A stretch of DNA of 8,103 nucleotides. Origin: Methanosphaera sp. (lineage in GTDB: Archaea; Methanobacteriota; Methanobacteria; Methanobacteriales; Methanobacteriaceae). Made by a program: the position numbers and the translations under genes. Shown here one piece after another: positions 6,440-8,103 of the stretch (position 1 is its first letter; each line of letters opens with the position of its first letter). Location: contig DUHK01000164.1 of the NCBI GenBank assembly GCA_013330915.1, forward strand, positions 4,561-12,663. The letters are read 5' to 3'. The notes under the pieces are model-generated. The model was not told the DNA's origin and searched no databases. It saw only the letters and a program-made list of their open reading frames with translations.

Positions 6440-8103
6440 ATGTCAAAAACACTCTATGAAAAACTGGTTGATGTATACGAAAAAATCAGCAGCACCACCA
6501 GTCGTCTGGAAAAAGAGGATATTATTGCGGAATTTTTAAGATATGTGAAGGATAATGATCCTGAGATAACCTATGATATCACACTCCTGCTTCAGGGAAA
6601 AATCTTTCCACCATGGAGCGATAAGGAGATGGGAATATCCACACAACTTATTATCAAGGCATTATCCAAGCTGCTTGGTGAAAACACCAAAACAATCGAG
6701 GACAGGCTGGCATCGGTGGGGGATATGGGTGAAATTACCCAGGAACTGGTTGCCAACAACAAACAGGTAACATTCTTCAAGGTACCTCTAACGGTTAAGA
6801 AGGTAATTTCCAACCTCAGAAAAACCGAAAGCATCACAGGAAGCAACTCCCAGAACAAAAAACTCAACTATATCCTTGAGTTATACACATCAGCTTCACC
6901 TCTTGAGGCCAAATACATTACAAGAACCATAACTGAAAAACTCAGAATAGGTGTGGGTGAAGGAACCCTTGTGGAGGCAATAGCCAAAGCGTACTCCATA
7001 GACAAGGAAGTTATTGACAGGGCATACATGCTCTCAAACGATTTGGGTGAAGTTGCCCTAAGGGCACAGGATTCAATAGAATCCGTTCAAAGCCTGACCA
7101 TTGCTCCGGGCAAACCGATAAAGCCTATGCTGGCACAGTTAAGTCCTGGTATAACAGAAAGTATTGAGGAAATGAAGGAAGTTGTCTGTGAAACCAAATA
7201 TGATGGAATCAGGGTTCAGATTCATAAAAAGGATGATGAAATCAAGATATTCACAAGACGTCTGGAAAACGTTACCAATGCACTGCCCGAAATAGTTGAA
7301 TACATCAGACATGCATTGCCTGATGAGGATTATATTGTGGAGGGTGAAGTGATAGCCACAAAGGACAACGAACCAATTTCCTTCCAGTACATTCTCCAGA
7401 GGGTCAAACGTAAGTATGATGTTGACAAGATGCGTGAAAAGATTCCTCTTAAAATATTCCTCTTTGATGTACTCTACTTTAAAGAACCTGTTGCCGAGGA
7501 ATCACTTGGTAAAAGAAGGCAACTTCTGGAGTCCATTGTTAAGGTAAGTGATGACGTTGAACTAAGTACCATGAAGATTGTAACTCCTCAAAACAATCAG
7601 GATGCCGTTGATTTGTTTAACTGGTCTATAGATAACGGTCATGAGGGTATAATGTTCAAGGACATAACAAGCCCGTATTCTCCAGGTAAACGTGGTAAAA
7701 ACATGCTTAAGTTCAAGCCTGTGAGGGAAACCCTGGACTGTGTGATAACAGGAGGAATTTATGGAAAGGGAAAAAGGGCCAAATTCTTCGGATCATACCT
7801 TTTATCCTTGCTTGATTCCAAGACCGGTGAATACAAAACGTTGGTTCATGCAGCCACGGGAATGGATGATGAAATGCTTGCAACATTAACTGAACGTATG
7901 CAGCAGCACATAATTTCAACCTCTGAACAGACGGTAACATTCAAACCTGCAGTAATTCTGGAGGTTGCATTCAGTGAAATAGTTGAGAGCAACGAGTATG
8001 AATCAGGATATTCACTAAGATTTCCCGCCATAAAAAGGGTACGTGATGACATAGGACTTGATCAGGTAGATACTCTTGATAAACTGATGCAACTTATTGA
8101 ATT
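6440..8103 (+). CDS. lig: ATP-dependent DNA ligase, nearly complete, last residues cut by window edge
   Basis: Seals nicks in duplex DNA, joining Okazaki fragments and finishing repair, through an enzyme-AMP intermediate formed with ATP. 554 codons are open to the right edge; archaeal replicative ligases are about 550-600 residues, so only a few are probably missing. Residues 1 to about 225 form the DNA-binding domain, about 226-425 the adenylation domain, and the rest the OB-fold. Visible nucleotidyltransferase motifs: I, ETKYDGIR with nucleophile Lys253; Ia, FTRRLENVT from 271; III, VEGEVIA with Glu301; IIIa, FLFDVLYF from 340; IV, HEGIMFKD with Glu402; V, MLKFKP with Lys424 and Lys426; VI, FPAIKRVR from 528. 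All key residues are intact. The ATG follows the upstream stop by 7 nt with only a weak Shine-Dalgarno (AGGGAT), so translation may be partly coupled to the preceding gene. In archaea this ligase contacts PCNA and works with PolD, encoded divergently here. Confidence 0.97.
   Translation, partial: MSKTLYEKLVDVYEKISSTTSRLEKEDIIAEFLRYVKDNDPEITYDITLLLQGKIFPPWSDKEMGISTQLIIKALSKLLGENTKTIEDRLASVGDMGEITQELVANNKQVTFFKVPLTVKKVISNLRKTESITGSNSQNKKLNYILELYTSASPLEAKYITRTITEKLRIGVGEGTLVEAIAKAYSIDKEVIDRAYMLSNDLGEVALRAQDSIESVQSLTIAPGKPIKPMLAQLSPGITESIEEMKEVVCETKYDGIRVQIHKKDDEIKIFTRRLENVTNALPEIVEYIRHALPDEDYIVEGEVIATKDNEPISFQYILQRVKRKYDVDKMREKIPLKIFLFDVLYFKEPVAEESLGKRRQLLESIVKVSDDVELSTMKIVTPQNNQDAVDLFNWSIDNGHEGIMFKDITSPYSPGKRGKNMLKFKPVRETLDCVITGGIYGKGKRAKFFGSYLLSLLDSKTGEYKTLVHAATGMDDEMLATLTERMQQHIISTSEQTVTFKPAVILEVAFSEIVESNEYESGYSLRFPAIKRVRDDIGLDQVDTLDKLMQLIE

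Noticed and set aside
6592..6867. Minus-strand 91-codon frame, and others at 7713-8052
   Set aside because: Antisense shadows of lig, which is open and motif-complete across these positions.

Overview
The window looks like a chromosomal segment of a low-GC methanogenic archaeon of the order Methanobacteriales, probably close to Methanosphaera or a relative. That placement comes from protein resemblance and composition, not from a database search. The archaeal signs are the large subunit of the archaea-specific DNA polymerase D, an archaeal-type ATP-dependent DNA ligase, an anaerobic ribonucleotide reductase with N-terminal ATP cones, a consensus archaeal TATA box (TTTATATA), Shine-Dalgarno elements matching AGGAGGTGATC, and very AT-rich intergenic DNA with oligo-T terminators.

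Layout: 1-1511 (minus) is the N-terminal two thirds of nrdD, cut by the left edge. 1512-1651 is an intergenic stretch carrying the polC terminator, a 13-bp direct repeat with a possible third copy, and the nrdD TATA box. 1652-5011 (minus) is polC, the PolD large subunit DP2, complete and without an intein; its best start is a GTG seven codons inside the longest reading frame. 5012-5220 is the divergent promoter region. 5221-6432 (plus) is an uncharacterised gene whose product resembles the DUF2971 family. 6440-8103 (plus) is the ATP-dependent DNA ligase, with all motifs present and only the extreme C-terminus cut by the right edge. No gap exceeds 300 bases and I see no tRNA, rRNA, CRISPR array or insertion sequence.

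Together the window groups dNTP supply (nrdD), DNA synthesis (polC) and nick sealing (lig). The odd member is the DUF2971-like gene, which sits 7 bp ahead of lig and is probably cotranscribed with it. I see no clear new multigene system. The items most worth a second look are the repeated element upstream of nrdD, the DUF2971-like/ligase pair, and a serine where I expect a glycine between the two catalytic aspartates of DP2.
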